A stretch of DNA of 64,000 bases from Streptomonospora nanhaiensis (GCF_026642255.1 NZ_CP113264.1:3472001-3536000), one strand, 5' to 3'. Shown: positions 33,813-42,536, numbered from the stretch's first letter. Made by a program: numbers and translations. The notes: a model not told the origin generated them from the letters alone.

Positions 33813-34523
33813 ATGCCCCCCTGGGAAGTACTGCTGCCCGTCGCCGGACTGGCCCTGCTGGACACGCTCAGCCCGGCCACCCTCGGCATCTCCCTGTACG
33901 TGCTGCTGAGCGGCGCGCGCTCGGTGGCCCGTCCCCTGTTCACCTTCCTGGGCACCGTCGCCCTCTTCTACTTCGTGCTCGGCTGCGCGCTCGTGCTCGG
34001 CCTCGGCGTCCTGCTGGAGACCCTCGGCGGTCTGGCCGACAGCGCCCTCGTCGGCTGGGCGATGGTCGTCCTGGGCGGCGGCCTGCTGGTCTACAGCTTC
34101 CTCATGCCGACCAAGCCGCGCGAGCCGCGCAGACCCGCCTCCTTCCGCACGGTCGCGATGGTCGGCCTGGGCCTGGCCACCGGCCTGTTGGAGGGCGGCA
34201 CGGCCTTCCCCTACTTCGGTGCGATCGGCATCATGACCACCGCCGAGCTGCCCGCCGCGACCTGGCTCCCCCTGCTCGCCGCCTACAACGCGGTGATGGT
34301 GCTCCCCCCGGTCCTGCTCTACCTGGGCCACCGGGCCCTGGGCGAGCGGCTGCGTCCCCGGCTGGAGCGCTGGCGCACCAGGGTCGAGTCCGGCTCCCGG
34401 GAGGCGATGGGGTGGATCATCGGCCTGGTCGGCTTCCTCCTCCTGATCAACGGCCTCGCCCAGACGGGGGCCGTCGCGGCCCTGGAGGGGGTCGGGGTCA
34501 TCACCTTCCTCAACGGCCTGTGA
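33813..34523 (+). CDS. GAP/Sap family integral membrane protein
   Basis: The 236-residue protein has six predicted helices in the order of the LysE-like GAP (GPL addressing protein) family. MPPWEVLLPVAGLALLDTLSPATLGISLYVLL at the N-terminus and GLLEGGTAFPYFGAIG near residue 125 are characteristic. In mycobacteria the family takes part in moving glycolipids across the membrane. GAGGAG precedes the ATG at 33813. It should be controlled by the divergent TetR. Confidence 0.85.
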   Translation: MPPWEVLLPVAGLALLDTLSPATLGISLYVLLSGARSVARPLFTFLGTVALFYFVLGCALVLGLGVLLETLGGLADSALVGWAMVVLGGGLLVYSFLMPTKPREPRRPASFRTVAMVGLGLATGLLEGGTAFPYFGAIGIMTTAELPAATWLPLLAAYNAVMVLPPVLLYLGHRALGERLRPRLERWRTRVESGSREAMGWIIGLVGFLLLINGLAQTGAVAALEGVGVITFLNGL

Positions 34524-34594
34524 GCCGGGAAGGCGTGTCCCGGCGCCAACGCGCGGTGGGGGCCGCACCACCACCGATGCGCATGCGTGCGACC

Positions 34595-34623
34595 CTGACG
34601 GACGGCCCCTCCGGGCGTAGTTT
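34595..34623 (+). promoter_or_regulatory. Promoter of the orphan sensor gene
   Basis: CTGACG (34595-34600), 17 bp, TAGTTT (34618-34623), then seven bases to the ATG at 34631. This is a complete housekeeping-type promoter that would give a leaderless mRNA. Confidence 0.55.
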
Positions 34624-34630
34624 CGGTGCC

Positions 34631-35368
34631 ATGAACAGGCCCAAGTCCGTCTTCGCCCAGGTCGTCGCCGACTCCCGCTACAACCTGTGGGGGTTCCCCC
34701 TCGCCCTCGTCTCCTTCGTGCTCGTCGTGGTAGGTCTGGCCGCGGGAGCGGGCACCGCAGTGGTCGGGGCCGGGCTGTTCCTGGCCGCGGGCACCCTGCA
34801 CGCCGCCAGAGGACTCGCCCACGTCGAGCGGATCCGCCTGGCCGACCTCCACGGCCGACCGGTGGTGCGCCGCCCCTACCGCTCCCCCGCTCCCGGCACG
34901 GGCCCCCTGCGCCGGGCTCTCGGCGCCCTCGCCTGCAGGCAGAGCTGGCTGGACGCGCTGCACGCCGCCGTGGGACTGCCGGTCGCCGTGGTCGGCTTCT
35001 GCGTCACCGTCACCTGGTGGGCCGGGGCCGCGGCCGGCCTGCTCCACCCCCTGTGGGGGTGGTCCCTGTACACCGTCCCCGGCTACACCGACCTGGGGAC
35101 CTACGTCGTCCCGGACAACCCCGTCGTGGCCACCACCGTGATCCACATGGCCACCGGGGCGCTGTTCGCGCTGAGCCTGCCGATGGTCGTGCGCGGCTGC
35201 GCCCACGCCCGGTCCACGGTGGGCCGCGCCCTGCTGCTGGCCCCCGAGGACGCGGGGGTTCGGGTGTACACCGCCCACCCCGGCGGCGTCCCGGACGAGG
35301 GCGCCCGCCGACACGCCCCGCCGCACGCCGCACCGCCCGCCGGGCAGCGCGTCCCCTCGGACGTCTGA
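34631..35368 (+). CDS. Orphan putative sensor-domain membrane protein
   Basis: The 245-residue protein has four predicted helices and matches the putative-sensor domain usually found at the N-terminus of actinobacterial histidine kinases: RYNLWGFPLALVSFVLVVVG, SWLDALHAAVGLPVAVVGFCVTVTWWAGAAAGLLHPLWGWSL and a C-terminal cytoplasmic tail. The kinase half is absent, and the tail is short and proline-rich. It may act as a stand-alone membrane protein or be a remnant. It is convergent with the LysR gene, with a hairpin between. Confidence 0.75.
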   Translation: MNRPKSVFAQVVADSRYNLWGFPLALVSFVLVVVGLAAGAGTAVVGAGLFLAAGTLHAARGLAHVERIRLADLHGRPVVRRPYRSPAPGTGPLRRALGALACRQSWLDALHAAVGLPVAVVGFCVTVTWWAGAAAGLLHPLWGWSLYTVPGYTDLGTYVVPDNPVVATTVIHMATGALFALSLPMVVRGCAHARSTVGRALLLAPEDAGVRVYTAHPGGVPDEGARRHAPPHAAPPAGQRVPSDV

Positions 35369-35393
35369 CCCGGCCGGCTCCCCGCGGGCCGGG
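35369..35393. terminator. Hairpin between sensor and lysR genes
   Basis: CCCGGCC (35369-35375) pairs with GGCCGGG (35387-35393) over an 11-base loop, in a 29-bp gap between convergent genes. Confidence 0.5.
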
Positions 35394-35397
35394 GTCC

Positions 35398-36267
35398 TCA
35401 CCGACCCCGGTACAGCTCCGTCAGCAGGGCGACGGCCGCGTGGGTGGCCGGATGGGGGTCGTGCCGCCGCCACACCACGCGGACCGGGATCGTGGACGCG
35501 TCGCGCACCGGACGGTAGACGATCCCGGGGCGCCGGTGCTGGGCCACCGTGCTCTCCGGGGTGATGCCGACGCTGCGCCCGGTGGCGATCTCGGCGAACC
35601 AGTCCTCGATGTCGTTGACGTGCTCCATCACCGGCCTGGTCTCCTCGGGCCACAGGTCGGCGGTGGTGGTCCCGGTGCGCCGGTCGAAGATCAGGTGCCG
35701 TCCGGCGATCTCGGACAGCCGCAGCGACCGCCGACGGGCCCAGGGGTCGTCGGCGGCCATCGCGCAGTACCGGCGCTCCCTGCCCACGACGGCGCTCTCG
35801 AACCTGCGCCCGTCGAAGGCCGCCCGCACGACCGAGAGGTCGCACAGGCCCTCGGCCAGGCCCCCGGTGGGCGAGTTGGTGCGGACCAGGTGCAGTTCGG
35901 TGCCGGGGTACAGGTCGGCCCAGCGCCGTTGGAACTCCCCGGTGTGGCGCCCCACCGCCGACCACGCGTGTCCCAGGCGCAGCCGCGTGTGCCCGTCGAC
36001 GGCCTCGCGTACGAGGTTGTCGACCTCGGCCAGCACGACCCTGGCCCTGGCCAGGACCTGGACCCCCGCCGTGGTCGGGGTGACGTTGCGGCTGGTGCGG
36101 TGCAGCAACCGCACCCCCAGCGCACTCTCCAGGGCTCCGAGGTTGCGGGAGACCGCGGCCTGCGAGACGCCCAGGTCGAGGGCGGCGTCGGTGAAGCTCC
36201 CGGTGTCGATGATCGCGACCAGGCAGCGCAGGTGCCGCAGCTCCAGGTCGTTCGGACGCATATCCAT
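35398..36267 (-). CDS. LysR family regulator, divergent from EamA transporter
   Basis: The 289-residue protein has a LysR HTH at residues 6-65 (LRCLVAIIDTGSFTDAALDLGVSQAAVSRNLGALESALGVRLLHRT) and the substrate-binding domain behind it. The 69-bp divergent gap to the EamA gene contains GCGTAT twice and a T-N11-A type box (ATGCATTTTGCGTAT), as expected for a LysR-controlled transporter. The ATG at 36267 or the one at 36261 could serve as start. Confidence 0.9.
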   Translation of the reverse strand: MDMRPNDLELRHLRCLVAIIDTGSFTDAALDLGVSQAAVSRNLGALESALGVRLLHRTSRNVTPTTAGVQVLARARVVLAEVDNLVREAVDGHTRLRLGHAWSAVGRHTGEFQRRWADLYPGTELHLVRTNSPTGGLAEGLCDLSVVRAAFDGRRFESAVVGRERRYCAMAADDPWARRRSLRLSEIAGRHLIFDRRTGTTTADLWPEETRPVMEHVNDIEDWFAEIATGRSVGITPESTVAQHRRPGIVYRPVRDASTIPVRVVWRRHDPHPATHAAVALLTELYRGR

Positions 36268-36336
36268 GCGCACAGCGTATAGACGGTCGCCCACATGCAT
36301 TTTGCGTATGCGGGCGTGGGCAGCATGCTCGCCCCC

Positions 36337-37266
36337 ATGGAGACATCGGTGAACACGCCGGGGGCGGGAACCGCCGCCGCCTCCCCCTCGGCCGAACCGG
36401 ACGGGCGGGCGCGGTTGGCGGGGACGGCCGTGATGCTCGGCGGCGGCCTGTCCAACCAGCTCGGCGCGTCCCTGGGCGCCCTGGCCTTCCCTGTGATCGG
36501 CCCGGTCGGGGTGGTGGCCGTACGGCAATGGGTCGCCGGCGCGGTCCTGCTGGCGGTCGGTCGGCCCAGACTGGGCGCGTTCACGTGGTCCCAGTGGTGG
36601 CCGGTGCTGTCCATGGCCCTGGTCTTCGGGACCATGAACCTCACCCTGTACTCGGCCGTCGACAGGATCGGGCTGGGGCTCGCGGTGACCCTGGAGTTCC
36701 TCGGCCCGCTGGCCGTGGCCCTGGCCGCCTCGCGCCGGTGGGTGGACCTGGTGTGCGCGCTGGTGGCGGGTGGAGCGGTCGCGGTGCTGATGCGCCCCCA
36801 GGCCAGCACCGACCACGCGGGCATCGCGCTGGCACTGGTGGCCGCCGCCTGCTGGGCCGCCTACATTTTGCTCAACCGGACCGTGGGGCGGCGGGTGCCG
36901 GGCATCGGGGGCTCGGCCGCCGCGGCCGGCGTCTCCGCGCTGGTCTTCGCGCCCGTCGGCGCGCTGGTGCTCATCGCCCACCCGCCGACCCCCGCCGCCC
37001 TGGCGTGCGCGGCGGCGGCGGGCGTGCTGTCCTCGATCGTGCCGTTCCTGGGCGACCTGTTCGCCCTGAGGCGGGTTCCCGCCCGCTACTTCGGCCTGTT
37101 CATGAGCGTGCACCCGGTGATGGCGGCCCTCGTGGGGCTGGCGGTGCTGGGGCAGGCGCTGGAGTGGGTCGACTGGGCGGCCGTGGCGGCCATCGTGGCG
37201 GCGAACGCCGCCAGCGCCCTGGCGGCGGGCCGCGCGGGGCGGCGGACACGCGCCGCCGAGGGGTGA
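36337..37266 (+). CDS. EamA/DMT family exporter
   Basis: The 309-residue protein has ten predicted helices in two EamA repeats, with GLSNQLGASLGALAFP, AVDRIGLGLAVTLEFLGPLAVAL and LSSIVPFLGDLFALRRVPARYFGLFMSVHPVMAALVG. The last block resembles RhtA-like threonine/homoserine exporters. Export of an amino acid or analogue is likely. I prefer the ATG at 36337; an in-frame ATG at 36295 lies in the regulatory region. It is governed by the divergent LysR. Confidence 0.9.
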   Translation: METSVNTPGAGTAAASPSAEPDGRARLAGTAVMLGGGLSNQLGASLGALAFPVIGPVGVVAVRQWVAGAVLLAVGRPRLGAFTWSQWWPVLSMALVFGTMNLTLYSAVDRIGLGLAVTLEFLGPLAVALAASRRWVDLVCALVAGGAVAVLMRPQASTDHAGIALALVAAACWAAYILLNRTVGRRVPGIGGSAAAAGVSALVFAPVGALVLIAHPPTPAALACAAAAGVLSSIVPFLGDLFALRRVPARYFGLFMSVHPVMAALVGLAVLGQALEWVDWAAVAAIVAANAASALAAGRAGRRTRAAEG

Positions 37267-37333
37267 GGCGCGTCCGGGGGCGGTGCACCTCCGGGCGCCC
37301 GGACGGGCGCGGACCCCCGGGTCGCCCTCCGAC

Positions 37334-37364
37334 TTGACCAGAACATTAGTTGAGGTTCTACGGT
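37334..37364 (+). promoter_or_regulatory. Promoter with a 19-bp spacer and dyad (MerR-type)
   Basis: TTGACC (37334-37339) and TACGGT (37359-37364) are separated by exactly 19 bp, and the spacer carries GAAC-N10-GTTC with AGTTGAGGT in its right half. Over-long spacers with a central dyad are the hallmark of promoters activated by MerR-family proteins. It stands 37 bp upstream of the ABC exporter. No MerR gene is in the window near it. Confidence 0.5.
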
Positions 37365-37400
37365 TCTTGCCAACAGCCCCAACACACCCGGTGGTCGAAC

Positions 37401-39290
37401 ATGAGCATGGAAATGGCCGCGTGGAACTCCGTGTACCACGCGATGCACGCGAAGGAGGACCAGCGCCCCTTCTCCCTGCCGGTCCTGCGCCGGATCTCCT
37501 CCTTCGCCCGCCCCCACTCCCGCCACCTCTCCTGGTTCCTCCTCCTGAGCGTGGCCACGGCGGCCCTGGCCGTGGCCTCCCCCCTCCTCGCCGGACGGGT
37601 CGTCAACGCGATCGTCGACGGCGGCCCACTGCGCCCCGTGCTCGTCCTGGCCGGGCTCATCGCCGCCGTCGCCGTCACCGAGGCGGCCCTGGGGCTGGTC
37701 GTGCGACAGCTGTCGGCCCGGGTCGGCGAGGGGCTCATCCTCGACCTGCGCACCACCGTCTACGACCACGTCCAGCGCATGCCGGTCGCCTTCTTCACGC
37801 GCACCCGCACAGGCGCCCTGGTCAGCCGCCTCAACAACGACGTCATCGGGGCCCAGCGCGCGTTCAGCGACGTGCTCTCCGGGGTGGTGAGCAACCTGGT
37901 CACCCTCGTCCTCGCCCTGGCCGTGATGCTCACCCTGTCCTGGCAGATCACCCTGCTCTCGCTCCTGCTGCTGCCGGTGTTCGTCGTGCCGGCCCGCCGC
38001 ATGGGCGCCCGCCTGGCGCGGATCGAGCGCGAGCGCGCCGTCCACAACGCGGCGATGGGCACCCAGATGACCGAGCGGTTCTCCGCTCCCGGAGCCACCC
38101 TCGTCAAGCTCTTCGGCCGCCCGGACGAGGAGTCGGCCGAGTTCGCCCGCAGGGCGAGCCGGGTGCGCGACATCGGCGTGCGCACAGCGATGGTCCAGGA
38201 GGTCTTCTTCACCGCCCTCACCCTGGTGTCCGCGCTCGCCCTGGCGCTGGTCTACGGCCTCGGCGGCTTCTACGCCCTGCGCGGGCAGCTCGACGCGGGC
38301 ACCGTCGTGTCCATGGGCATGCTGCTCACCCGCCTCTACGCGCCGCTCACCTCCCTCGCCGGCGCCCGGGTGGAGGTCATGAGCGCCCTGGTCAGCTTCA
38401 GCCGGGTCTTCGAGATCCTCGACCTGAAACCGATCGTGGACGAGAAGCCCGGCGCCCGGACCGTCCCCGACGGAGCGGTGTCACTGGAGTTCGACGACGT
38501 CACCTTCGCCTACCCCAGCGCCGACAAGGTGTCCCTGGCCTCCCTGGAGGAGGTCGCCGCCCTCGACGTCCAGGACAACGGGGACGTCCTGCACGGGGTG
38601 TCCTTCCGCGTCGAACCCGGGCAGATGGTCGCCCTGGTCGGCTCCTCCGGCGCGGGCAAGTCCACCATCGCCCAGCTCGTCCCCCGCCTGTACGACGTGG
38701 ACTCCGGCGCCGTGCGCCTGGGCGGAACGGACGTGCGCGACCTGACCTTCGACTCCATCCGCGCCACCCTGGGGATGGTCACCCAGGACGGGCACCTCTT
38801 CCACGAGTCCATCCGCTCCAACCTGACCCTGGCCTCACCCGGGGCCACCGACGAGCAGTTGTGGGACGCGCTGCGCCGGGCCAGGCTGGACACCCTCGTG
38901 GCCGCACTGCCCGACGGGCTGGACACCGTCGTGGGCGAGCGCGGCTACCGGTTCTCCGGCGGCGAGCGCCAGCGCCTGACCATCGCGCGCCTGCTGCTGG
39001 CCGGACCCGAGGTGGTCATCCTGGACGAGGCGACCTCCGCTCTGGACTCCACCTCCGAGGCCGCGGTCCAGGCGGCCCTCACCGAGGCGCTGAGGGGGCG
39101 GACGGCCCTGGTCATCGCCCACCGGCTCTCCACGGTCCGGGCGGCCGACGCCATCCTCGTCGTCGAGGAGGGGCGGATCGCCGAACGCGGCACCCACGCC
39201 GAGCTGCTGGCACGGGACGGCCGCTACGCGGAGCTGTACCGCACCCAGTTCGCCGCCGAAGACCCCGGGGCGACCGCCGCGGCCGGATAG
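37401..39290 (+). CDS. ABC exporter, fused membrane and ATPase domains
   Basis: The 629-residue protein is a half-transporter: six helices in residues 45-330, then a nucleotide-binding domain with Walker A GSSGAGKST, the signature FSGGERQRL, Walker B VVILDEAT and the switch His in IAHRLS. The domain carries an unusual insert (ASLEEVAALDVQDNG) between strand 1 and Walker A. It acts as a homodimer or with an unseen partner. The ATG at 37401 (MSMEMAAWNSVYH) is preferred; an in-frame ATG at 37350 lies inside the promoter. A strong terminator follows. Confidence 0.92.
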   Translation: MSMEMAAWNSVYHAMHAKEDQRPFSLPVLRRISSFARPHSRHLSWFLLLSVATAALAVASPLLAGRVVNAIVDGGPLRPVLVLAGLIAAVAVTEAALGLVVRQLSARVGEGLILDLRTTVYDHVQRMPVAFFTRTRTGALVSRLNNDVIGAQRAFSDVLSGVVSNLVTLVLALAVMLTLSWQITLLSLLLLPVFVVPARRMGARLARIERERAVHNAAMGTQMTERFSAPGATLVKLFGRPDEESAEFARRASRVRDIGVRTAMVQEVFFTALTLVSALALALVYGLGGFYALRGQLDAGTVVSMGMLLTRLYAPLTSLAGARVEVMSALVSFSRVFEILDLKPIVDEKPGARTVPDGAVSLEFDDVTFAYPSADKVSLASLEEVAALDVQDNGDVLHGVSFRVEPGQMVALVGSSGAGKSTIAQLVPRLYDVDSGAVRLGGTDVRDLTFDSIRATLGMVTQDGHLFHESIRSNLTLASPGATDEQLWDALRRARLDTLVAALPDGLDTVVGERGYRFSGGERQRLTIARLLLAGPEVVILDEATSALDSTSEAAVQAALTEALRGRTALVIAHRLSTVRAADAILVVEEGRIAERGTHAELLARDGRYAELYRTQFAAEDPGATAAAG

Positions 39291-39304
39291 CGGCCCAGCG
39301 GACC

Positions 39305-39344
39305 CCGTCCCCCGGTGGCGCCACACCGGGGGACGGACCCTTTT
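39305..39344 (+). terminator. Terminator of the ABC exporter
   Basis: CCGTCCCCCGGTG (39305-39317) pairs perfectly with CACCGGGGGACGG (39324-39336) around six bases, followed shortly by TTTT (39341-39344). The stop codon lies 15 bp upstream. Confidence 0.85.
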
Positions 39345-39450
39345 CACGCCGCGGGCGCGGGCTTCCTGAGCAGTTCGTACAGGGCCGCGACGCTCTGGTC
39401 GCGGAGGCCTCGAAGAAGCCGAGGAGCGCCTCCAGGACCGGGCCCGGGGG
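39344..39450 (-). pseudogene. Possible remnant of a protein C-terminus
   Basis: On the minus strand LEALLGFFEA reads in one frame and LRDQSVAALYELLRKPAPAA-stop in the next, meeting near 39400. Together they look like the helical end of a protein broken by a one-base shift. No start or complete domain is present, so the parent family cannot be named. Chance in GC-rich DNA is a real alternative. Confidence 0.25.
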
Positions 39451-39665
39451 TAGGAGCGGCCCGTCGCAGGGGCCGGCGCCGGTCGACGACGCAGCGGGCC
39501 GGCGCGAGGCGTCCGGCGGGTGTGAGGGTGGCGCCGGCGTGGGTGGTGTGGGGCGTCGAGGGCCTTCCGGTCCGGTGGTGGATGTCGCGATCCGCACCGT
39601 TGCCGGAGGCCCTCTTCGCTCGTCTCAGGCGGGGTGGGTGTTACCAACCTCCGTGGTCAGTACAC

Positions 39666-40229
39666 CTAGGAGGCGCCGATCTCGCGGACGACGCGGGCCG
39701 GGTTGCCGACCGCCACCACGTTCGCGGGCAGGTCCTTGACGACCACGGAGCCCGCGCCCACCACGGTGTTCTCACCGATCGTCACGCCGGGGCAGACGAT
39801 GACCCCTCCGCCCAGCCACACGTTGTCGCCGATGGTGATCGGCTCGCCCGCCTCCCACTTGGCGCGCCGCAGTTCGGGGTCGACCGGGTGGGTGGGGGTG
39901 AGCAGCTGGACGTTCGGGCCGATCTGCACGTCCGCCCCGATCCGGATCGGGGCCACGTCCAGCATGACCGCGCCGCAGTTGACGAACGTACGGGGACCGA
40001 CGCTGATCTGATAGCCGTAGTCGACCCGCAGCGGGGGCCGGATCACGCTGCCCTCCCCCAGCTCGCCCACCAGTTCGGCCAGCGCCGCGTGCCGCGCCTC
40101 CAGGTCGTCGATCGTCGACGAGTTGAACGCCTCCGTCCGCTTCTCGGCGAGGAAGAGGTCGGCCTGCAGCTCGGGGTCGTCGGCGAGGTAGAGCTCACCG
40201 GCGAGCATGCGGTCCTTCTGAGTGGTCAC
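39666..40229 (-). CDS. Sugar O-acetyltransferase (maltose/galactoside type)
   Basis: The 187-residue protein begins with the Mac domain (KDRMLAGELYLADDPELQADLFLAEKRTEAFN) and continues with left-handed beta-helix hexapeptide repeats, including the catalytic His in TPTHPVDPELR near residue 114 and VWLGGGVIVCPGVTIGENTVVGAGSVV. It transfers acetyl from acetyl-CoA to sugars. The start is a GTG with AAGGGA upstream. Confidence 0.92.
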   Translation of the reverse strand: MTTQKDRMLAGELYLADDPELQADLFLAEKRTEAFNSSTIDDLEARHAALAELVGELGEGSVIRPPLRVDYGYQISVGPRTFVNCGAVMLDVAPIRIGADVQIGPNVQLLTPTHPVDPELRRAKWEAGEPITIGDNVWLGGGVIVCPGVTIGENTVVGAGSVVVKDLPANVVAVGNPARVVREIGAS

Positions 40230-40385
40230 ACGGGGTCCCTTCGATCATGATTCGCCCCCGACCCTAGCCCCGGGCGTGTCTCCCCCGAAGCGGGCCCCCG
40301 CGTCCGGCGCCCCTCCCCGGCGGCCCGCCCTCCGGGCGTCCCGGCCAACGGTGGGGCCGTCGGGCGGAGACCGGTGGCGCCCGCC

Positions 40386-41051
40386 TCAGGAGGCGGGCCC
40401 GCGGTCGGGCTCCGCGGGGGCCTCCGGCGGGTGGCGCAGGGCCGGGAGCAGGACGCCGTCGACCATCGACACGAGGAAGTCCCGGTCGAACGGCTTGCCC
40501 CGGACGAGTGCGCGGAAGGCGGCCATCGAGGGGATGAGCTGCGACAGCGCCTCGATGTCGGCCGTGGGCGGGATCTCGCCCCGGTCGACGGCACGCCGCA
40601 TGAGGGCGTGGTGGGCCTCGGCCCACGGCTGGACGATGGCGGCGGTGCCCGCGTCGGCCAGGGCCCGGTCCTGGACGAGCATCGACGCGAGCCCCGCCAT
40701 GACCTCGAGCCGGCGCTCGGCCTCCTCGACCGTCTGCGGCCTGAACAGACCGAGGAGGTCGCCCCGGAGGTCCCCGGTGTCGGGCAGGTGCTCCAGGTCG
40801 ACCTGGGCGCGCTTCATGCGCGCCACGGCGTCGACGACCAGTTCGGCCTTCGAGGGCCAGCGGCGGTAGAGCGTGGCCTTCCCGGCCCCGGCCCGCGCGG
40901 CGACCAGGTCCATGGACAGCCGGGAGTAGCCGACGTCGGCCAGGACCTCCAGCGCCGCGTCGAGGATGGCGCCGTCCCGGGAGGGGTCCCGCTTGCGGCC
41001 GGGGCGCACGGGACCCTCCGCGGGTTCCCGGGTCTCGCCGTCTCGCGCCAT
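40386..41051 (-). CDS. TetR family regulator, divergent from AlkZ-like gene
   Basis: The 221-residue protein has an HTH at about residues 28-75 (SRLSMDLVAARAGAGKATLYRRWPSKAELV) and a TetR_C_16-like C-terminal domain. GAGGAGG precedes the ATG at 41051. The divergent gap carries a long two-tier palindrome (41086-41119). It probably controls the winged-helix gene at 41151. Confidence 0.9.
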   Translation of the reverse strand: MARDGETREPAEGPVRPGRKRDPSRDGAILDAALEVLADVGYSRLSMDLVAARAGAGKATLYRRWPSKAELVVDAVARMKRAQVDLEHLPDTGDLRGDLLGLFRPQTVEEAERRLEVMAGLASMLVQDRALADAGTAAIVQPWAEAHHALMRRAVDRGEIPPTADIEALSQLIPSMAAFRALVRGKPFDRDFLVSMVDGVLLPALRHPPEAPAEPDRGPAS

Positions 41052-41085
41052 GGCAGCCGCCTCCTCGTCTCTTCGACCCCGAAAG

Positions 41086-41119
41086 CGATACACATCTGTT
41101 CCGGAACGACACTGTATCG
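41086..41119. promoter_or_regulatory. Two-tier TetR operator
   Basis: CGATACA (41086-41092) and TGTATCG (41113-41119) are perfect arms, and the inner palindrome GTTCCGGAAC (41098-41107) has exactly the same centre. This is typical of TetR sites that hold two dimers. Confidence 0.65.
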
Positions 41120-41150
41120 AATGGTCCGTCCGATGTGGCACGATGACCCG

Positions 41151-42326
41151 ATGCACCATGTCACCGACGGCGAACGCCGGGCCCGAATGGCCGTGCGGCA
41201 CGCACTGGCGCCCGGCGCCCGCGCCGACTCCCCCGAAGCGGCCACCCGTGCCGTCGTCGCGCTGCACGCGACCGAGCCGGCCACGGTCCACCTCTCCTGT
41301 TGGGCCCGCGTCTCCTCACTGACGGTCGCCGACGTCGACGGGGCGCTCCACCGGGAGCGCCTGCTCGTGAAGCAGCTGGCGATGCGGCGCACCCTCTTCG
41401 TGTTCCCGCGCGAGATGCTGCCGGGCGTGTGGCCGAGCGCCTCCGCCCGTGTCGCCGCGGCGGAGCGCGCCCGCATGGCCAAGGACCTCGTCAGGGCGGG
41501 CCTCACCGACGACGGAGGCGCCTGGCTCGACCGGGCCCGGGCCGAGATCCTCGCCGTGCTCGCCGACGCGCCGGAGGGCCTCGCCGCCATCGACGTGCGC
41601 CGGGCGGTGCCGATGCTCGACGTGAAGGTAGAGGGGTCGCCGGGCGAGCTGTGGTCGGCGCCCCGGGTGCTCACCCTCCTCGGGGCAGCCGGCGACATCG
41701 TCCGCGGCGCCGACGCCGGCCGCTTCCCCGTCTCACGGCCCCGCTGGACCCTGGCCTCGCACTGGTTGGACGGCGTCCCCGACCTGTGGAGTCCGGGTGA
41801 GGGGTATCGCGAACTGGTCCGCCGCTGGCTCCTCCGCTTCGGCCCGGGGACCGAGGACGACATCGTCTGGTGGCTGGGCGCCACCAAGGCGATCGTGCGC
41901 GGCGCGCTGGCCGACCTGGACGCCGTCGCGGTGTCCCTGGACAACGGCGCCACGGGCTGGCTCCTGCCCGACGACGTGGGACCGGTGGAGGACCCGGGCG
42001 GGTGGGTCGCGCTTCTGCCGGTGCTCGACCCGACCGTGATGGGCTGGCGCGACCGGGACTTCTACCTGGGGCCGCACCGCGAGCAGCTCTTCGAGCGGCG
42101 CGGCAACGCCGGCACCACGGCCTGGGCCGACGGCCGCACTGTCGGTACATGGGTGCAGGACGGCGCCGGGGCCGTCCGGGTGCACCTGCTGGAGCCGGTC
42201 CCGGCCCCGACGCGGCGTGCCCTCGACGAGGAGGCGGAGCGGCTGACCGCGTGGCTCGGCGGGGTGCGCGTCGGCACCGGTTACGTGTCACCGGCGATGC
42301 GGGCGGCCCTGGACGCCCTGGGGTGA
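41151..42326 (+). CDS. Winged helix DNA-binding protein of the AlkZ/HTH_42 family
   Basis: The 391-residue protein matches HTH_42 proteins, which include the DNA glycosylase AlkZ that unhooks interstrand crosslinks. It has LSCWARVSSLTVADVDGALHRERLLVKQLAMRRTLFVFP and LLPVLDPTVMGWRDRDFYLG. The catalytic QxQ/QxD motif of AlkZ is not evident, so this branch may lack glycosylase activity. Three in-frame ATGs (41121, 41133, 41151) are possible; I take 41151, none having a good Shine-Dalgarno. Divergence from a TetR gene suggests induction by a small molecule. Confidence 0.82.
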   Translation: MHHVTDGERRARMAVRHALAPGARADSPEAATRAVVALHATEPATVHLSCWARVSSLTVADVDGALHRERLLVKQLAMRRTLFVFPREMLPGVWPSASARVAAAERARMAKDLVRAGLTDDGGAWLDRARAEILAVLADAPEGLAAIDVRRAVPMLDVKVEGSPGELWSAPRVLTLLGAAGDIVRGADAGRFPVSRPRWTLASHWLDGVPDLWSPGEGYRELVRRWLLRFGPGTEDDIVWWLGATKAIVRGALADLDAVAVSLDNGATGWLLPDDVGPVEDPGGWVALLPVLDPTVMGWRDRDFYLGPHREQLFERRGNAGTTAWADGRTVGTWVQDGAGAVRVHLLEPVPAPTRRALDEEAERLTAWLGGVRVGTGYVSPAMRAALDALG

Positions 42327-42488
42327 GGTCTGCCGGGGTTCCGCCCCCGGCGCCGTGGGTCGCGCCCATCGACCCACCGTTGTACCGGTGCGCACTCGCC
42401 CGGCGCCGTGGGACGCACGGGTTCCGGAGGGCGGGGACGGCGTCGGCCAGCGCGGTGACCGGCGGGGCCGCCCCGCGGGAAGCAGGGG

Positions 42489-42524
42489 CGGGGCCGCCTC
42501 CGGCTCTTCGCCGGGGCGGCCCCG
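42489..42524. terminator. Terminator between AlkZ-like and acyltransferase genes
   Basis: CGGGGCCGCC (42489-42498) pairs with GGCGGCCCCG (42515-42524), and CCGGC (42500-42504) with GCCGG (42510-42514), around TCTTC. Fifteen pairs in all with one bulged T, between convergent genes. Confidence 0.75.
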
Positions 42525-42536
42525 CGGAAGGGCGCG

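Larger units (their letters stand above)
39291..39665. other. Region between ABC exporter and acetyltransferase
   Basis: 375 bases between convergent genes. It holds the exporter terminator and a possible gene remnant on the minus strand (39344-39450). The rest shows nothing I can support. Confidence 0.5.

Noticed and set aside
37340..37358. Calling the exporter dyad a SoxR box
   Set aside because: Only the right half resembles the SoxR consensus; the left half does not, so only the MerR-type geometry is claimed.
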